Below, in pieces: positions 8,004 to 17,216 of a stretch of DNA of 45,429 bases. A program made the translations under genes and the position numbers. The DNA comes from Oscillospiraceae bacterium (GTDB lineage Bacteria > Bacillota > Clostridia > Oscillospirales > Ruminococcaceae), in assembly GCA_017468365.1 (NCBI GenBank), contig JAFUIS010000004.1, forward strand, positions 1 through 45,429, written 5' to 3'. The notes under the pieces are model-generated. The model did no database searches. It saw only the letters and a program-made list of their open reading frames with translations, and was not told where the DNA came from. Numbering within the stretch: position 1 is the first letter of the stretch; every line of letters begins with the position of its first letter.

Positions 8004-9253
8004 CAGGAAAGCTTTTTAAAGATAAAAGATTGGTATTTGCACTTTCGCTTTTGATTTCCTTTGTTTTCTGGCTGATCGTTTCTATCTTCCTTCGTCCCAC
8101 CGGCGAGATCGTTGTTTCCGGAGTTGGCGTAAACGTTAATGTACAGTCCGGAATTTTGGGCGAACTGGGTCTTTCGGCAATCGAAGGTGCTGAAAGGACC
8201 GTAAACGTTACCATAAGCGGTCAGCGTTCCGTAATCGGCGGTATTTCCGCAGAGGATATTTCAATTTCTCCTTCGCTTTCCGGTGTTACCGGCGCGGGAA
8301 CTTATGAACTTGATTTAAAAGCCACCAATAACAGTTCCAAAGAGTTTGAAATTGTGAATGTTTCGCCTTCAACCATAACCGTAAAGTTCGATAAGTATGT
8401 CGACAAGGTGGTAAAAGTCGAATATGCCATCGAGGGAGAATATAATATTTCCGACGACCTTATCCAGGAAGAAATTTATACCGATCCCAAATTCATAACC
8501 ATTACCGGACCGGAAAGAGATATTTCCGTTATCGAAAAAGCCGTTGTAAAAGCCGAACTTTCAGGAGATTATAACGAAACCATCTATGCTGAGGGCGAGA
8601 TAGTTCTTATCGACGCGAACGGAAACGAGGTTTATTTTACCGGAAACGAGGTTTCTCTCAGCACAGAGAGCGCGAGAATTGTAATTCCCGTTCACAGGAC
8701 CCGCGAATTCCCGATCGTATTCGAATACACCAATATTCCCGAAGGATTTGACCCGGCGAATATAAAATATACCCTTTCGCCCGACAGTATTGTTGTTGAA
8801 GGAGAGGACAGCGTTCTTGATAAATACAGTAATATTTTCGTCGGATACGTTGATATGAGCGCAATAAGCCTTGAAAATCATTCTGCAAGCTTTGGCGTAA
8901 CTCTTCCGGACGGAATGAACGCACAGGATCCCGTTGACGAGATAATCGTGGAATTTGACCTTGAAGATTACGTGGAGGCTGAGTTCAACGTTAACCAGAT
9001 AAGCATCATCAACATTCCGAAAGAATATAAAGTTACCGCCAACGCAAACAAAGTTGCGGTTACGGTTATCGGACCGCGTGAGATTGTGAACAATATTTCC
9101 GCAAAAGATATTGTTGTTCAAGTCGACCTCAGCAGCAGAGAAATAACCCAGACCGGACAGTACCGTATTCAGGCGGATGTATTCCTTCCCGGCGGCGAAA
9201 ACGCCTGGGCAACAGGAGATTATTCCGTTACCGTTACGGTAAAAGAACAGTAA
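8000..9253 (+). CDS. cdaR: CdaR, YbbR-domain regulator of CdaA
   Basis: 417 aa. A short cytosolic N-terminus and one TM helix (LVFALSLLISFVFWLIVSIF, about 10-30) anchor it. The exported part is built of about four YbbR repeats (each ~80 residues, beta-rich). Visible repeat landmarks are the recurrent …VTISGQRSVIGGISAEDISI…, …ITGPERDISVIEKAVVKAELSG… and …VIGPREIVNNISAKDIVVQVDLS… segments. CdaR binds CdaA and modulates c-di-AMP synthesis. Translationally coupled to cdaA. Confidence 0.95.
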   Translation: MTGKLFKDKRLVFALSLLISFVFWLIVSIFLRPTGEIVVSGVGVNVNVQSGILGELGLSAIEGAERTVNVTISGQRSVIGGISAEDISISPSLSGVTGAGTYELDLKATNNSSKEFEIVNVSPSTITVKFDKYVDKVVKVEYAIEGEYNISDDLIQEEIYTDPKFITITGPERDISVIEKAVVKAELSGDYNETIYAEGEIVLIDANGNEVYFTGNEVSLSTESARIVIPVHRTREFPIVFEYTNIPEGFDPANIKYTLSPDSIVVEGEDSVLDKYSNIFVGYVDMSAISLENHSASFGVTLPDGMNAQDPVDEIIVEFDLEDYVEAEFNVNQISIINIPKEYKVTANANKVAVTVIGPREIVNNISAKDIVVQVDLSSREITQTGQYRIQADVFLPGGENAWATGDYSVTVTVKEQ

Positions 9254-9260
9254 ACAAGAT

Positions 9261-9288
9261 AAAAAGGCTCAGTTTTTTGAGCCTTTTT
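9261..9288 (+). terminator. Intrinsic terminator
   Basis: AAAAAGGCTCA / TGAGCCTTTTT stem-loop, immediately after cdaR. Confidence 0.9.
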
Positions 9289-9312
9289 AATTTTTGAAGC
9301 AGGAGAAAGAAA

Positions 9313-10890
9313 ATGCCTATAATTGTTTCCGAAATAAGAATATTGCCGGGAGAACCGAAAGAGAAAGCCTTTGAAAAAGCGCTTTCCGTGCTCGGAGTGA
9401 AATCTTCGGAAACGAAGGAGATTTCGCTTTCGAAAATTTCCGTCGATGCAAGAAAAAAAGACAGGGTGAACCTTGTGTGCAGTGTTGCTGTGACTGTTGA
9501 CGGAGAAGAAAAAATTTATAAAAAAGCAAAATCCAAAAACGTCGTGCTCAGAAAAATCGCGCCTTCGGATATTCCGGTGCTCAAAAAAGCTCCGGAAGCG
9601 AGACCGCTTATAATCGGATTCGGACCGGCGGGGATATTTGCAGGACTTTATCTTGCCAGAGCCGGCGCCTGTCCGATAATCCTTGAAAGAGGAGCGAAAG
9701 TTGAAGAACGTACCGCCACAGTCGAAAATTACTGGAAAGGCGGCGTGCTCAACGAAAGAGCGAACGTTCAGTTCGGTGAAGGCGGCGCCGGAACTTTCAG
9801 CGACGGCAAGCTTACCACAAGGATAAACGATCCCAGATGCGATTTTATCATCAGAGAATTTGAAAAACACGGCGCGCCGAAGGAAATTTTGAGCAAGGCA
9901 AAACCGCACATCGGAACTGATATGCTCAGAACGGTTGTGAAAAATATCCGCGAAGAGATAATCTCTCTCGGCGGTGAGGTGCGTTTTCTTTCAAAAGCAG
10001 AGGATATTGTTGTAAAAAACGGAAAAATCGTTTCGGTGGTGACCGAAGGAACCGAAATAACCGCAGAAAACGTTATTATTGCAGCGGGACACAGCGCAAG
10101 GGATACCTTTGCAATGCTCAAAGAAAAAGGCGTGCTCATGGAGGCAAAACCTTTTTCTGTCGGCGTTCGAATCGAGCATCTTCAAAGCGATATCAACCGT
10201 GCGCAGTACGGGGATTTTGCCGAAAATCCTGCGCTTTGGGCGGCGGAATATCAGCTTTCGCAGCACGTGGGTGAAAGATGCGCATACACTTTCTGTATGT
10301 GTCCGGGAGGATACGTCGTTCCTTCCGCAGACAGGGAAGAAGCTATTGTTACCAACGGAATGAGTTGCTTTGCCCGCGATGGAAAGAACGCAAACTCCGC
10401 GCTGGTATGCTCGGTTTCGGCAGAAGATTTTGGTGGCGACCCCTTTAAAGCCATGGCATTCCAGCACGATATTGAGAAAAAGGCTTTTGAGATGGGTGGA
10501 ATGAAGGCTCCTGCCCAGACGGTGGGTGCGTTCCTAAATGGAGGAAGTTCGAAGTTCGGAAAAGTTGAGCCGACTTATGCAAGGGGCGTTGCCGACAAAA
10601 ATCTTTCGGAACTTTTTCCGGAAGAGATAACCTCCGTGCTCAAAACCGGACTTCTTGCCATGGACAGAAAACTTCACGGTTTTGCAGACCCGGAAGCGGT
10701 GCTCACCGGACCTGAAACCAGAACAAGTTCTCCGGTTCGAATAGTCAGAAATTCGGAAACTCTGGAAGCAATTGGCGTTGAAGGACTTTATCCCTGCGCC
10801 GAAGGAGCCGGTTATGCCGGCGGAATAATGTCTGCCGCCGCGGATGGAATCCGCTGTGCGGAAAAGGTGCTCGAAAAACTTATGAAATAA
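9313..10890 (+). CDS. FAD-dependent dehydrogenase (COG2509 type)
   Basis: 525 aa NAD(P)/FAD oxidoreductase. An N-terminal ~90-residue domain (PIIVSEIRILPG…) precedes the FAD Rossmann motif GFGPAGIFAGLYLARAG (about 102-118). FGEGGAGTFSDGKLTTR, the signature of the COG2509 group, and a C-terminal FAD-binding GLYPCAEGAGYAGGIMSAAADG complete it. Substrate is unknown for the whole family. AGGAGAAAG sits 6 bases before the ATG. It begins 60 bp after the cdaR stop, with a terminator between, so it is probably a separate unit; no clear promoter was found. Confidence 0.9.
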   Translation: MPIIVSEIRILPGEPKEKAFEKALSVLGVKSSETKEISLSKISVDARKKDRVNLVCSVAVTVDGEEKIYKKAKSKNVVLRKIAPSDIPVLKKAPEARPLIIGFGPAGIFAGLYLARAGACPIILERGAKVEERTATVENYWKGGVLNERANVQFGEGGAGTFSDGKLTTRINDPRCDFIIREFEKHGAPKEILSKAKPHIGTDMLRTVVKNIREEIISLGGEVRFLSKAEDIVVKNGKIVSVVTEGTEITAENVIIAAGHSARDTFAMLKEKGVLMEAKPFSVGVRIEHLQSDINRAQYGDFAENPALWAAEYQLSQHVGERCAYTFCMCPGGYVVPSADREEAIVTNGMSCFARDGKNANSALVCSVSAEDFGGDPFKAMAFQHDIEKKAFEMGGMKAPAQTVGAFLNGGSSKFGKVEPTYARGVADKNLSELFPEEITSVLKTGLLAMDRKLHGFADPEAVLTGPETRTSSPVRIVRNSETLEAIGVEGLYPCAEGAGYAGGIMSAAADGIRCAEKVLEKLMK

Positions 10891-10893
10891 AGA

Positions 10894-10928
10894 AAAATCC
10901 CTTTGCCGAATGGCAAAGGGATTTTTTT
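10894..10928. terminator. Bidirectional intrinsic terminator
   Basis: AAAATCCCTTTGCC / GGCAAAGGGATTTT with a GAAT loop. It ends the FAD dehydrogenase on plus and touches the stop of the convergent membrane-protein gene on minus. Confidence 0.92.
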
Positions 10929-11220
10929 ATTTCAACAATTTATCATATTTTCTTTCGACATGGATTGTAAGAAAAAATGCCGGAAGAGCAAGGATTATTA
11001 TAAGTAAAAAGGTTAATACAAAGCCCGGGTCGTATTGCTCGAAAGCGAGATAAAGGATAAACCACGGAACACCGAGAAGAATATCGGCGATGCCCAGCTC
11101 TCTCATATAATTCTTCGTCCATTCATGATCTTTGAACTTTTCGGCAATTCTCATTTTTCCGAAAAGCCCGAAAATACCGTAAACAATATAGAAAAGGCTC
11201 ATCATAAAAATAACTTCCAT
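10927..11220 (-). CDS. Small membrane protein, function unknown
   Basis: 97 aa with three hydrophobic segments (about 4-19, 46-62, 68-86), a charged loop KMRIAEKFKDHEWTKNYMRE and a Lys-rich C-terminus. Layout resembles DUF3784-type proteins, but I cannot assign a family firmly. AAAGGA on the minus strand 8 bases before the ATG supports the start at 11220. The U32 gene upstream ends 12 bp away, so the two form an operon. Confidence 0.7.
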   Translation of the reverse strand: MEVIFMMSLFYIVYGIFGLFGKMRIAEKFKDHEWTKNYMRELGIADILLGVPWFILYLAFEQYDPGFVLTFLLIIILALPAFFLTIHVERKYDKLLK

Positions 11221-11232
11221 AAGATTTTTCCT

Positions 11233-13266
11233 TTACAAAAGTTCCCTGAAATAAAGTCCGTTTGTTTTTTCAAAATCTGCGGGAACTTTATTTTTAAACA
11301 TATTATAGATTTTTTCGCAGTTTTCCGGAGATTCGGTGGTGAACCAAAGGGTCATAAAATCGATTCCGGAAACATCTTTATCTGCAATATAAAGCGGAAC
11401 GCCGTTTAAAAGGGTGCCGAATTTCTTTTCAAAGCAAAGATAGGTGAATTCCTTGCCAAGGCGGTCCTTAATCTTTCCGTTTCCGGGGCAGTTTTTGCAG
11501 CCGGCGGGACCTTTTAAAGGACAGGCGCGCATTCTCATAAGGGGAAGATATCCGTAGCCGAGGATTCCGCGGCGGATGTTTCCTCCAAGATGTCTTATTT
11601 TCGGCGCGGCAAGTTCAAAGGAAAGGGTGGCGTCGCAAAGACCGATCCTTTCATATTCATTTACTGAAATGCTGTTGAGAATATTGAGTCCGTGGCCGCC
11701 GTGAACGGCAAAACCGCATTCTTTTGCGAGATGAACAGCACCGATGTTTTCGCAAAGGGCGTTTTTTGCGCCTTTTTCTTTAAGTAAAAGAAGGCGGTTT
11801 TTGATTTTTTCTTCGTCGCCGGGGAAAATAAGCGCGGGAAGTTCAGCAAAAAGTCTTTTACCGAAAATTTCGATCGCTTCCGGGTGCTTTTCGATTTCAG
11901 AAAGGGGAAGGATGACGGCTTCGGCATCGTTTTCAAAAGAGACCTGGTCGAATTTTTCGGCTCTTATGCGTAAAGAGCAATTTGAAGAAATATGTTTTTC
12001 GAATTCCGGAAGGTCGATATTGTTCGTTTTATGGGACGAAACTTTTTCGCGAAGTGCAAGAAGTTCCGAAAGGACGCTGCGGCGCATTTCGTTAAGTTCG
12101 CCTGCGGCGATTACGGGTTCACCGTCGGCGGTGAAATCCAGTTCGGAAAGGAAGAACGGGGTTCCGCCGGTTTTGGAAAGATAGCGTTCTGCAAGAGCCT
12201 TATCGGTAGGGGCACGAAGAGCCTTTTCACATACGGAACCGGTTGCGGAAACATAGTTTTCACCGTCGGTGGCCATAAGAACGGATTCAGCATTTTCCGA
12301 GATGAAAAGGCTCATCCTAACGGGAACTTTTTTCGGTTCGTCTTTATAAAGATTTGCAAGGTTTTTAAGAACTTTGTCTGCAGCGGTGACGTCATCGTGG
12401 CTTCGGAAACCGAACATATCGAAGGTGCGTTTTCCGGTGATATATCCGTCGGTGAAACCCTGGCGGGAGAAAACCGCACGAAGAGATTCAATGTCGGGAG
12501 TTTCACCCTCAAGAGCGGCTTTGCAAGCCGTTACAGCGGCCGCAACGTACTCCGGGCGTTTCATTCTTCCTTCGATTTTAAAAGAGCATACACCGGCTTT
12601 TGAAAGTTCTCTGATGTATTCGACATGGGACATATCTTTTAAAGAAAGGGCGTGGTCTTTTTTGCCGTAGCGGAAATCAAGACGGCAGGGCTGGGCACAA
12701 AGTCCGCGGTTGCCGCTTCTTCCGCCAAGAACGGAGGAAAGATAGCAGCACCCGGACATGCACATGCAAAGAGCGCCGTGGACGAAAGCTTCGAGTTCGA
12801 TATCGGTGTTTTTTGCGATATATCTGATTTCTTCGAGCGAAAGTTCGCGTGAAAGAACGGCTCTTTTGAAGCCGAGTTTTTTTGCTTCAAGTGCGCCTGC
12901 AAGATTGTGAATAGTCATCTGGGTGGAAGCGTGCATTTCCATTTTGGGACAGATTTCGCGCACAAGTTTTGCGACCGCAAGATCCTGAACAATGACGGCA
13001 TCGGCTCCGGCGGATGCGATGTTTTTTATTTCCTCGGCAAGAGCGGAAAGTTCCGAATCCATCACAAGGGTATTGAGGGTCACGTGGACTTTTACATTTC
13101 TTGCGTGGCAATAGGAAACGATTTCGGAAAGTTCTGTATCTTCGAAGTTTGAGGCGTTTCGCCTTGCGTTGAAATTTTTTGCGCCGAGATAGACTGCGTT
13201 TGCACCGGAACGCACTGCGGCGATGAGTTGTTCTTTTCCTCCAACAGGAGCGAGAATTTCGGTCAT
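11233..13266 (-). CDS. U32 family peptidase / RlhA-like protein with C-terminal extension
   Basis: 677 aa from the ATG at 13266 (MTEILAPVGGKEQL). GGAGG 10 bases upstream supports this start; the longer open frame reaching 13476 crosses a tRNA gene on the other strand and is rejected. N-terminal U32 domain (about 1-320): the AGADAVIVQDLAVAKL barrel region, HASTQMTIHN, and the family Cys motif CMCMSGCCYLSS…GRSGNRGLCAQPCRL. The C-terminal half resembles the DUF3656-containing long form and ends in a Cys-rich CPLKGPAGCKNCPGNG segment. E. coli relatives (RlhA, TrhP) hydroxylate 23S rRNA or tRNA with prephenate dependence; others are called collagenases. RNA hydroxylation is the safer guess. Confidence 0.88.
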   Translation of the reverse strand: MTEILAPVGGKEQLIAAVRSGANAVYLGAKNFNARRNASNFEDTELSEIVSYCHARNVKVHVTLNTLVMDSELSALAEEIKNIASAGADAVIVQDLAVAKLVREICPKMEMHASTQMTIHNLAGALEAKKLGFKRAVLSRELSLEEIRYIAKNTDIELEAFVHGALCMCMSGCCYLSSVLGGRSGNRGLCAQPCRLDFRYGKKDHALSLKDMSHVEYIRELSKAGVCSFKIEGRMKRPEYVAAAVTACKAALEGETPDIESLRAVFSRQGFTDGYITGKRTFDMFGFRSHDDVTAADKVLKNLANLYKDEPKKVPVRMSLFISENAESVLMATDGENYVSATGSVCEKALRAPTDKALAERYLSKTGGTPFFLSELDFTADGEPVIAAGELNEMRRSVLSELLALREKVSSHKTNNIDLPEFEKHISSNCSLRIRAEKFDQVSFENDAEAVILPLSEIEKHPEAIEIFGKRLFAELPALIFPGDEEKIKNRLLLLKEKGAKNALCENIGAVHLAKECGFAVHGGHGLNILNSISVNEYERIGLCDATLSFELAAPKIRHLGGNIRRGILGYGYLPLMRMRACPLKGPAGCKNCPGNGKIKDRLGKEFTYLCFEKKFGTLLNGVPLYIADKDVSGIDFMTLWFTTESPENCEKIYNMFKNKVPADFEKTNGLYFRELL

Positions 13267-13375
13267 ATTTTCGGCGCCTCCTTTTTTTGTGAAGTAACTG
13301 ATATTTAATGATAACACAAATATATATAATAAAGCAAATATCTTTGAAAAAATATAAAAAAATTTAAAAAAGGTA

Positions 13376-13404
13376 TTGATTTTTCTTTTTATATTTAGTA
13401 TAAT
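13376..13404 (+). promoter_or_regulatory. Promoter of tRNA-Ser
   Basis: TTGATT (13376-13381), 17 bp, TATAAT (13399-13404). The expected transcript start, about 13411, is ~35 bp before the tRNA. Confidence 0.8.
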
Positions 13405-13445
13405 AATCAAGCGCCGTGATAAACGGCAAGTTTTCTTGAGCATTT

Positions 13446-13537
13446 GGAGATGTCGCCTAGATGGTCGAGGGCGCACGACTGGAAATCGTGTAGGGGTCAG
13501 AAGCCTCTCAAGAGTTCGAATCTCTTCATCTCCGCCA
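13446..13537 (+). tRNA. tRNA-Ser (anticodon GGA), CCA encoded
   Basis: Acceptor GGAGATG pairs with CATCTCC (13527-13533), discriminator G, encoded CCA (13535-13537). The anticodon arm CACGA-CTGGAAA-TCGTG gives anticodon GGA (serine UCC/UCU). The T-arm GAGTTCGAATC is canonical. A long variable arm (AGGGGTCAGAAGCCTCT region) fits class II tRNA-Ser. The 92-nt length includes CCA. Confidence 0.97.
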
Positions 13538-13570
13538 CAAAACCTTGGAACTTTGTTCCAAGGTTTTTTT
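13538..13570 (+). terminator. tRNA terminator
   Basis: AAAACCTTGGAA / TTCCAAGGTTTT stem followed by a T-run, directly 3' of the CCA. Confidence 0.93.
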
Positions 13571-13607
13571 GTTTTTCAGGGCAAAAATTCTGTTAAAAAA
13601 TATATCG

Positions 13608-13636
13608 TTGATTTGGCGAAAGATGCATGTTATTAT
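13608..13636 (+). promoter_or_regulatory. Promoter of the aldo/keto reductase gene
   Basis: TTGATT (13608-13613), 17 bp, TATTAT (13631-13636), 39 bp before the ATG. Confidence 0.65.
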
Positions 13637-13674
13637 AAGAAAAAAATCTTATGGAAAAGGGGCGAAATTTTTTA

Positions 13675-14529
13675 ATGCAGTTCATTGTTTTTGAAAACGG
13701 AGTAAAAATACCAATCATAGGTTACGGCGTAAATAAACTTGAAAAAGGTGAATGTGAACGCTGCGTTCTTGATGCGCTTAAAGCGGGTTACCGCCTTATC
13801 GATACCGCACAGGCATATTTCAATGCAGAAGAGATTGGTTCAGCTATTAAAAAAAGCGGCCTTTCCCGCGAAGAGGTTTTTATCACTACCAAAATAGGTA
13901 TTGAAAATTACGGATACGATAACTGCAGAAAATCGGTTCTTGAAGATCTTGAAAAATTCGGCACCGATTATCTTGATCTTTGTCTTATCCACCAGCCATT
14001 CGGCGATTATTACGGTGCATACAGAGCGCTTGAGAATCTTTATGACGAAGGAAAAATCAAGGTTATAGGAATTTCGAATTTTTATGCTGACAGAATGGTG
14101 GACCTTGCTTCCTTTGCAAGAATAAAACCTATGGTAAACCAGGTCGAGGTGCATCCTTTCAACCAGCAGATCGAAAGCAAAAAATGGCACGACAAATATG
14201 GAGTACAGATGATGGCATGGGCACCTTTCGGTCAGGGAAGGGCAAGGCTTCTTGAGCGTCCCGAACTTGAAATTATTGCCGAAAGATACGACAAAAGTGT
14301 TGCCCAACTTATTCTTCGTTGGGATATCCAGCGCGGAATTGCCGCTATTCCTAAATCTTCGAATTTTGAAAGAATGAAAGAAAACCTTGATGTTTTCGAT
14401 TTCGAGATTTTTGAGGAGGATATGGAAAGAATAGAAGCTCTTGATAAAGAAAGAAGTCTTTTCTTTTCCCATACTGATCCCACCACCGTTGAATGGTTTG
14501 CAAAAAAAGTTGAAGAAAGAAAAAAATGA
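13675..14529 (+). CDS. Aldo/keto reductase
   Basis: NADPH-dependent carbonyl reductase of the AKR superfamily. From the ATG at 13675 (MQFIVFENGVKIPIIGYG, the standard AKR opening) it has 284 aa; an upstream in-frame ATG at 13651 would add a non-AKR leader. The catalytic tetrad is visible: D43 and Y48 in RLIDTAQAYFN, K73 in FITTKIG, H106 in LIHQPFG. The phosphate-binding IPKSSNFERMKENL, for NADP(H), is intact near the C-terminus. The RBS (AAGGGG) is rather far from the ATG. Substrate unknown. Own promoter and terminator. Confidence 0.95.
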   Translation: MQFIVFENGVKIPIIGYGVNKLEKGECERCVLDALKAGYRLIDTAQAYFNAEEIGSAIKKSGLSREEVFITTKIGIENYGYDNCRKSVLEDLEKFGTDYLDLCLIHQPFGDYYGAYRALENLYDEGKIKVIGISNFYADRMVDLASFARIKPMVNQVEVHPFNQQIESKKWHDKYGVQMMAWAPFGQGRARLLERPELEIIAERYDKSVAQLILRWDIQRGIAAIPKSSNFERMKENLDVFDFEIFEEDMERIEALDKERSLFFSHTDPTTVEWFAKKVEERKK

Positions 14530-14535
14530 TTTAAA

Positions 14536-14564
14536 AAAAGCCTTCGCATTGCGAGGGCTTTTTT
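14536..14564 (+). terminator. Intrinsic terminator
   Basis: AAAAGCCTTCGC / GCGAGGGCTTTT stem-loop with a T-run. Confidence 0.9.
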
Positions 14565-14565
14565 G

Positions 14566-14594
14566 TTGAAAAGAAAAGGAAAAGAGGTTATATT
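14566..14594 (+). promoter_or_regulatory. Promoter of yjbR-lipoprotein unit
   Basis: TTGAAA (14566-14571), 17 bp, TATATT (14589-14594), right after the AKR terminator. Confidence 0.65.
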
Positions 14595-14612
14595 AGGTTT
14601 AGAGGTGATTTT

Positions 14613-14999
14613 ATGCTTACAAGAAAAGAGGTCATAGAATCCTGCCTTCGTTTTGAAGATGCTTATGAGGATTATCCTTTTCACGACCCTAACTGGACGG
14701 TGATGCGCCACAAAAGCAACAACAAGATGTTTGCCGCCATTTGCGAAAGGCTGGGGCATATCTGGATAAACCTTAAAGCAGAGCCCATGACCGGAGATTT
14801 TTGGAAAAGCGTTTTTCCGGCAGTGGTGCCGGCTTATCATATGAATAAAGAGCACTGGATAAGCGTTATCCTTGACGGAAGCATGACCGACGATGAAATA
14901 AACCCGCTTATCGAAGACAGCTTTTTGCTTACTGCGCCTAAAAAGCCGAAAAAGAATAAAACCGGTGCAACAAAAAAGGAAAAATCCGGCACTATATAG
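14613..14999 (+). CDS. MmcQ/YjbR family protein
   Basis: 128 aa. YjbR fold markers: an N-terminal helix LTRKEVIESCLRF, WTVMRHKSNNKMFAAIC, the WINLKAEPM strand and the YHMNKEHWISVIL block with the conserved HW. The family (PF04237) has a CyaY-like DNA-binding-type fold but no proven general function. A Lys-rich C-terminal tail (KKPKKNKTGATKKEK) follows the domain and may bind nucleic acid. The next gene starts 27 bp later with GGAGG, so the two are probably cotranscribed. Confidence 0.88.
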   Translation: MLTRKEVIESCLRFEDAYEDYPFHDPNWTVMRHKSNNKMFAAICERLGHIWINLKAEPMTGDFWKSVFPAVVPAYHMNKEHWISVILDGSMTDDEINPLIEDSFLLTAPKKPKKNKTGATKKEKSGTI

Positions 15000-15026
15000 G
15001 TGAAGACAAAAAAGGAGGCGGATTTT

Positions 15027-16271
15027 TTGAAAAAGTTTTTTATAATGCTTCTTGCACTTATCATGCTTTGTTCCTGCGCACTGGAAGAACAGCCGGGAAT
15101 CGAGATTCCGGAAAACACAAACCCGGTTCCGGAAGTTTATCTTGGCGGCGATAACGCCGGTATCACAAAATTCGGATACGAGTGGGACGTGGACAACGGT
15201 AACGGGACCCGAAGCAATACCATTGCCTGCGGGATACACCCTTTGCAGTGCGAAGATATTTATAATATACACGTTTTCGGCGAGACGGAGATGAAGCTTG
15301 TTTTTGAGGAAGACCCTGTTTCCTATGAACTTATCCGTTACGAGGTCGAAAGCGACAGAAGAATAAACGGACTTGAATTTACCGGAAACGAGGTTTCCGA
15401 ACCGGTTGAAACCGAAGACGATATTTTCAAAATAAGCAACGACGGAAAAACCTATGTTTACGTTCTTGATGCGGAATATAAAAACGGAAAATGTCAGTAC
15501 GGATTCGAACTTTATTCTCCGCTTCCGACGGTTGAAAGATATATCCTTGCAGATACTCTTGAAGACGGAAAACTTCTTGTTGCAAAAGAAAGCGGCGGAC
15601 TTTCAACTTTAAATATAGACGATACACCGGTTTTTCTTGACGGAGAACCCGCCGATGCGTCCGTTCTTCAGGATGGAATGCAGATGCAGATAAAACACAG
15701 CGGATATATGATGGAAAGCTACCCTTCAATTTTCGGCGGTGTTTATGAAATCCATGTTTTCGGCCGCGGAAGTAAAAACGACCCCATGGGAACCTGTTTC
15801 GATATCTGCGGACTTTATACCAAGGTTCTCTGCGACCTCTGGCAGGCTGACGAAGGCCTTAACGATGGAACCGAGATAGTCAACATCGATCTTTCAAAAG
15901 CCCCCGGAAGGCTTTCTGACGGCCAGAAAGAGGCTATCCTTTATATGTTCAGTCAGGAGATGAGAAAATTGGGCGGCGAAACCATATGGCCCATTTCAAT
16001 GACCGAGGAAGAACTTTTGGAAAACGGATATCTCGCTCCGTACGGAGATGTTGAAAACGCTTATTGGTTTGAAAAAGGCGTTTCGCTGAGTATCGCAGAT
16101 TTTGATTACGGCGAAGATCAGGCGGAAAGCTATTCACTGCCGGTGGTGCATTTCAATGCGACCAAATGGCGCAGTCCACTTGGGGCATACGTTTTTTATG
16201 ATTGCAAAGCAGTCTGGCCGCAAAACGGAACTTGGAGCGATTATACTGTTGGATCTGAAATGATATCGTAA
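15027..16271 (+). CDS. Hypothetical lipoprotein (TTG start)
   Basis: The open frame begins with a GTG at 15000, but AAAGGAGG at 15011-15018 points to the TTG at 15027, 8 bases away. That start yields a clean signal: KKFFIMLLALIMLCSC, lipobox LCSC. So it is an exported, lipid-anchored protein of 414 aa. Two thirds in, the sequence contains YPSIFGGVYEIHVFGRGS and NIDLSKAPGRLSDGQKEAILYMFSQEMRK. No known catalytic motif is recognised. It follows YjbR directly and is closed by a terminator. Function unknown. Confidence 0.8.
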   Translation: MKKFFIMLLALIMLCSCALEEQPGIEIPENTNPVPEVYLGGDNAGITKFGYEWDVDNGNGTRSNTIACGIHPLQCEDIYNIHVFGETEMKLVFEEDPVSYELIRYEVESDRRINGLEFTGNEVSEPVETEDDIFKISNDGKTYVYVLDAEYKNGKCQYGFELYSPLPTVERYILADTLEDGKLLVAKESGGLSTLNIDDTPVFLDGEPADASVLQDGMQMQIKHSGYMMESYPSIFGGVYEIHVFGRGSKNDPMGTCFDICGLYTKVLCDLWQADEGLNDGTEIVNIDLSKAPGRLSDGQKEAILYMFSQEMRKLGGETIWPISMTEEELLENGYLAPYGDVENAYWFEKGVSLSIADFDYGEDQAESYSLPVVHFNATKWRSPLGAYVFYDCKAVWPQNGTWSDYTVGSEMIS

Positions 16272-16299
16272 AAAAAGCGACCGAAAGGTCGCTTTTTTT
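16271..16299 (+). terminator. Intrinsic terminator
   Basis: AAAAAAGCGACC / GGTCGCTTTTTT, GAAA loop. Confidence 0.92.
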
Positions 16300-16363
16300 G
16301 CAACGTTTTTCTTCTTTTGGGTGTCTTTATTATTGAAAGATAAAAAACGAAAGGAGATATTTT

Positions 16364-17173
16364 ATGAAAAAGCTGTTTGTGGTTTTAACGGTCTGCGTTT
16401 TGGTTTTTGTTTCCGGTTGTGCCGCAGAAAAACCGGAACCGGAAGTTTTCGAAGAACCGCAGAAAGAAGAAACCGTTCAGGAACCGGAGATTTTTGAAGA
16501 GCCTGAAGACGTTTCGGAATGGTTTTTTGAGCCTGAAAGTGGATTTCCGCTTTTTCTGAAAGATGTTTTTGAAGAAGGAACAAAAATTTATGACCGGACG
16601 GATGAAACGATTGAAAACATAACGGTTCTGGGCGACGAAAACGAGTTTTTTGTGACTTATGAATATATGGCAAGAGAAGGCAAAAACAAAGACTTCAACG
16701 ACGATTGCCGGCTGAGGATATACGGCACCAAAACCGATGACGGAAAATATCTTCTTGAATACCGCGGCGGCGGATATCAGGGGGAAATGAATCTTGAAAA
16801 AAGCGATATTTCCGTTCCGGATATTCTGGAAGGAAGAGAAGCCGGGTACGATGCCGCTCTTTCGGAACTTATAGAAAACCTTGAACCTATGGAAGTTCTG
16901 GATACAAAATACAGTTTTCCGCAGAATATCGGAGAGATTTTTGAAATAATGACGGGAAAAGATAAAAGCGGGCTTTCGGGAATAGAAGTCTTTGGCGGCG
17001 CAAACGAATTTTTTGTCCGGTACGTGTATTCTTCCGAAACGAACGATACGGAATTTTTGCAGATCAGAGTAAGGGCAGATAATAACGGATTATATAACCT
17101 TATTGCAAAAGGCAGCGGTCCTATGGATCACGGACTTGAAAAAACGGATATCAATCTTGAAGATATTAAATAA
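16364..17173 (+). CDS. Hypothetical lipoprotein with Glu/Pro-rich linker
   Basis: 269 aa. AAAGGAG 8 bases before the ATG. Signal MKKLFVVLTVCVLVFVSGC ends in lipobox VSGC. It is followed by a 40-residue Glu/Pro-rich linker (EKPEPEVFEEPQKEETVQEP) of the kind that spaces a domain from the membrane. Two repeat-like halves then share the pattern 'ENITVLGDENEFFVTYEY' / 'GIEVFGGANEFFVRYVY', followed by a basic strand and 'GLEKTDI' / 'NLEKSDI', suggesting an internal duplication of a ~100-aa unit. No family recognised. Confidence 0.8.
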   Translation: MKKLFVVLTVCVLVFVSGCAAEKPEPEVFEEPQKEETVQEPEIFEEPEDVSEWFFEPESGFPLFLKDVFEEGTKIYDRTDETIENITVLGDENEFFVTYEYMAREGKNKDFNDDCRLRIYGTKTDDGKYLLEYRGGGYQGEMNLEKSDISVPDILEGREAGYDAALSELIENLEPMEVLDTKYSFPQNIGEIFEIMTGKDKSGLSGIEVFGGANEFFVRYVYSSETNDTEFLQIRVRADNNGLYNLIAKGSGPMDHGLEKTDINLEDIK

Positions 17174-17179
17174 CAAATA

Positions 17180-17212
17180 AAAAATCCCCGAACATTGTTC
17201 GGGGATTTTTTT
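17180..17212. terminator. Bidirectional intrinsic terminator
   Basis: AAAAATCCCCGAAC / GTTCGGGGATTTTT. It ends the lipoprotein on plus and the long branched-chain operon on minus (stop at 17217). Confidence 0.93.
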
Positions 17213-17216
17213 GTGT

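Noticed and set aside
13376-13675. Plus-strand frame of 99 aa spanning 13376-13675
   Set aside because: It contains the tRNA-Ser gene, its promoter and its terminator.
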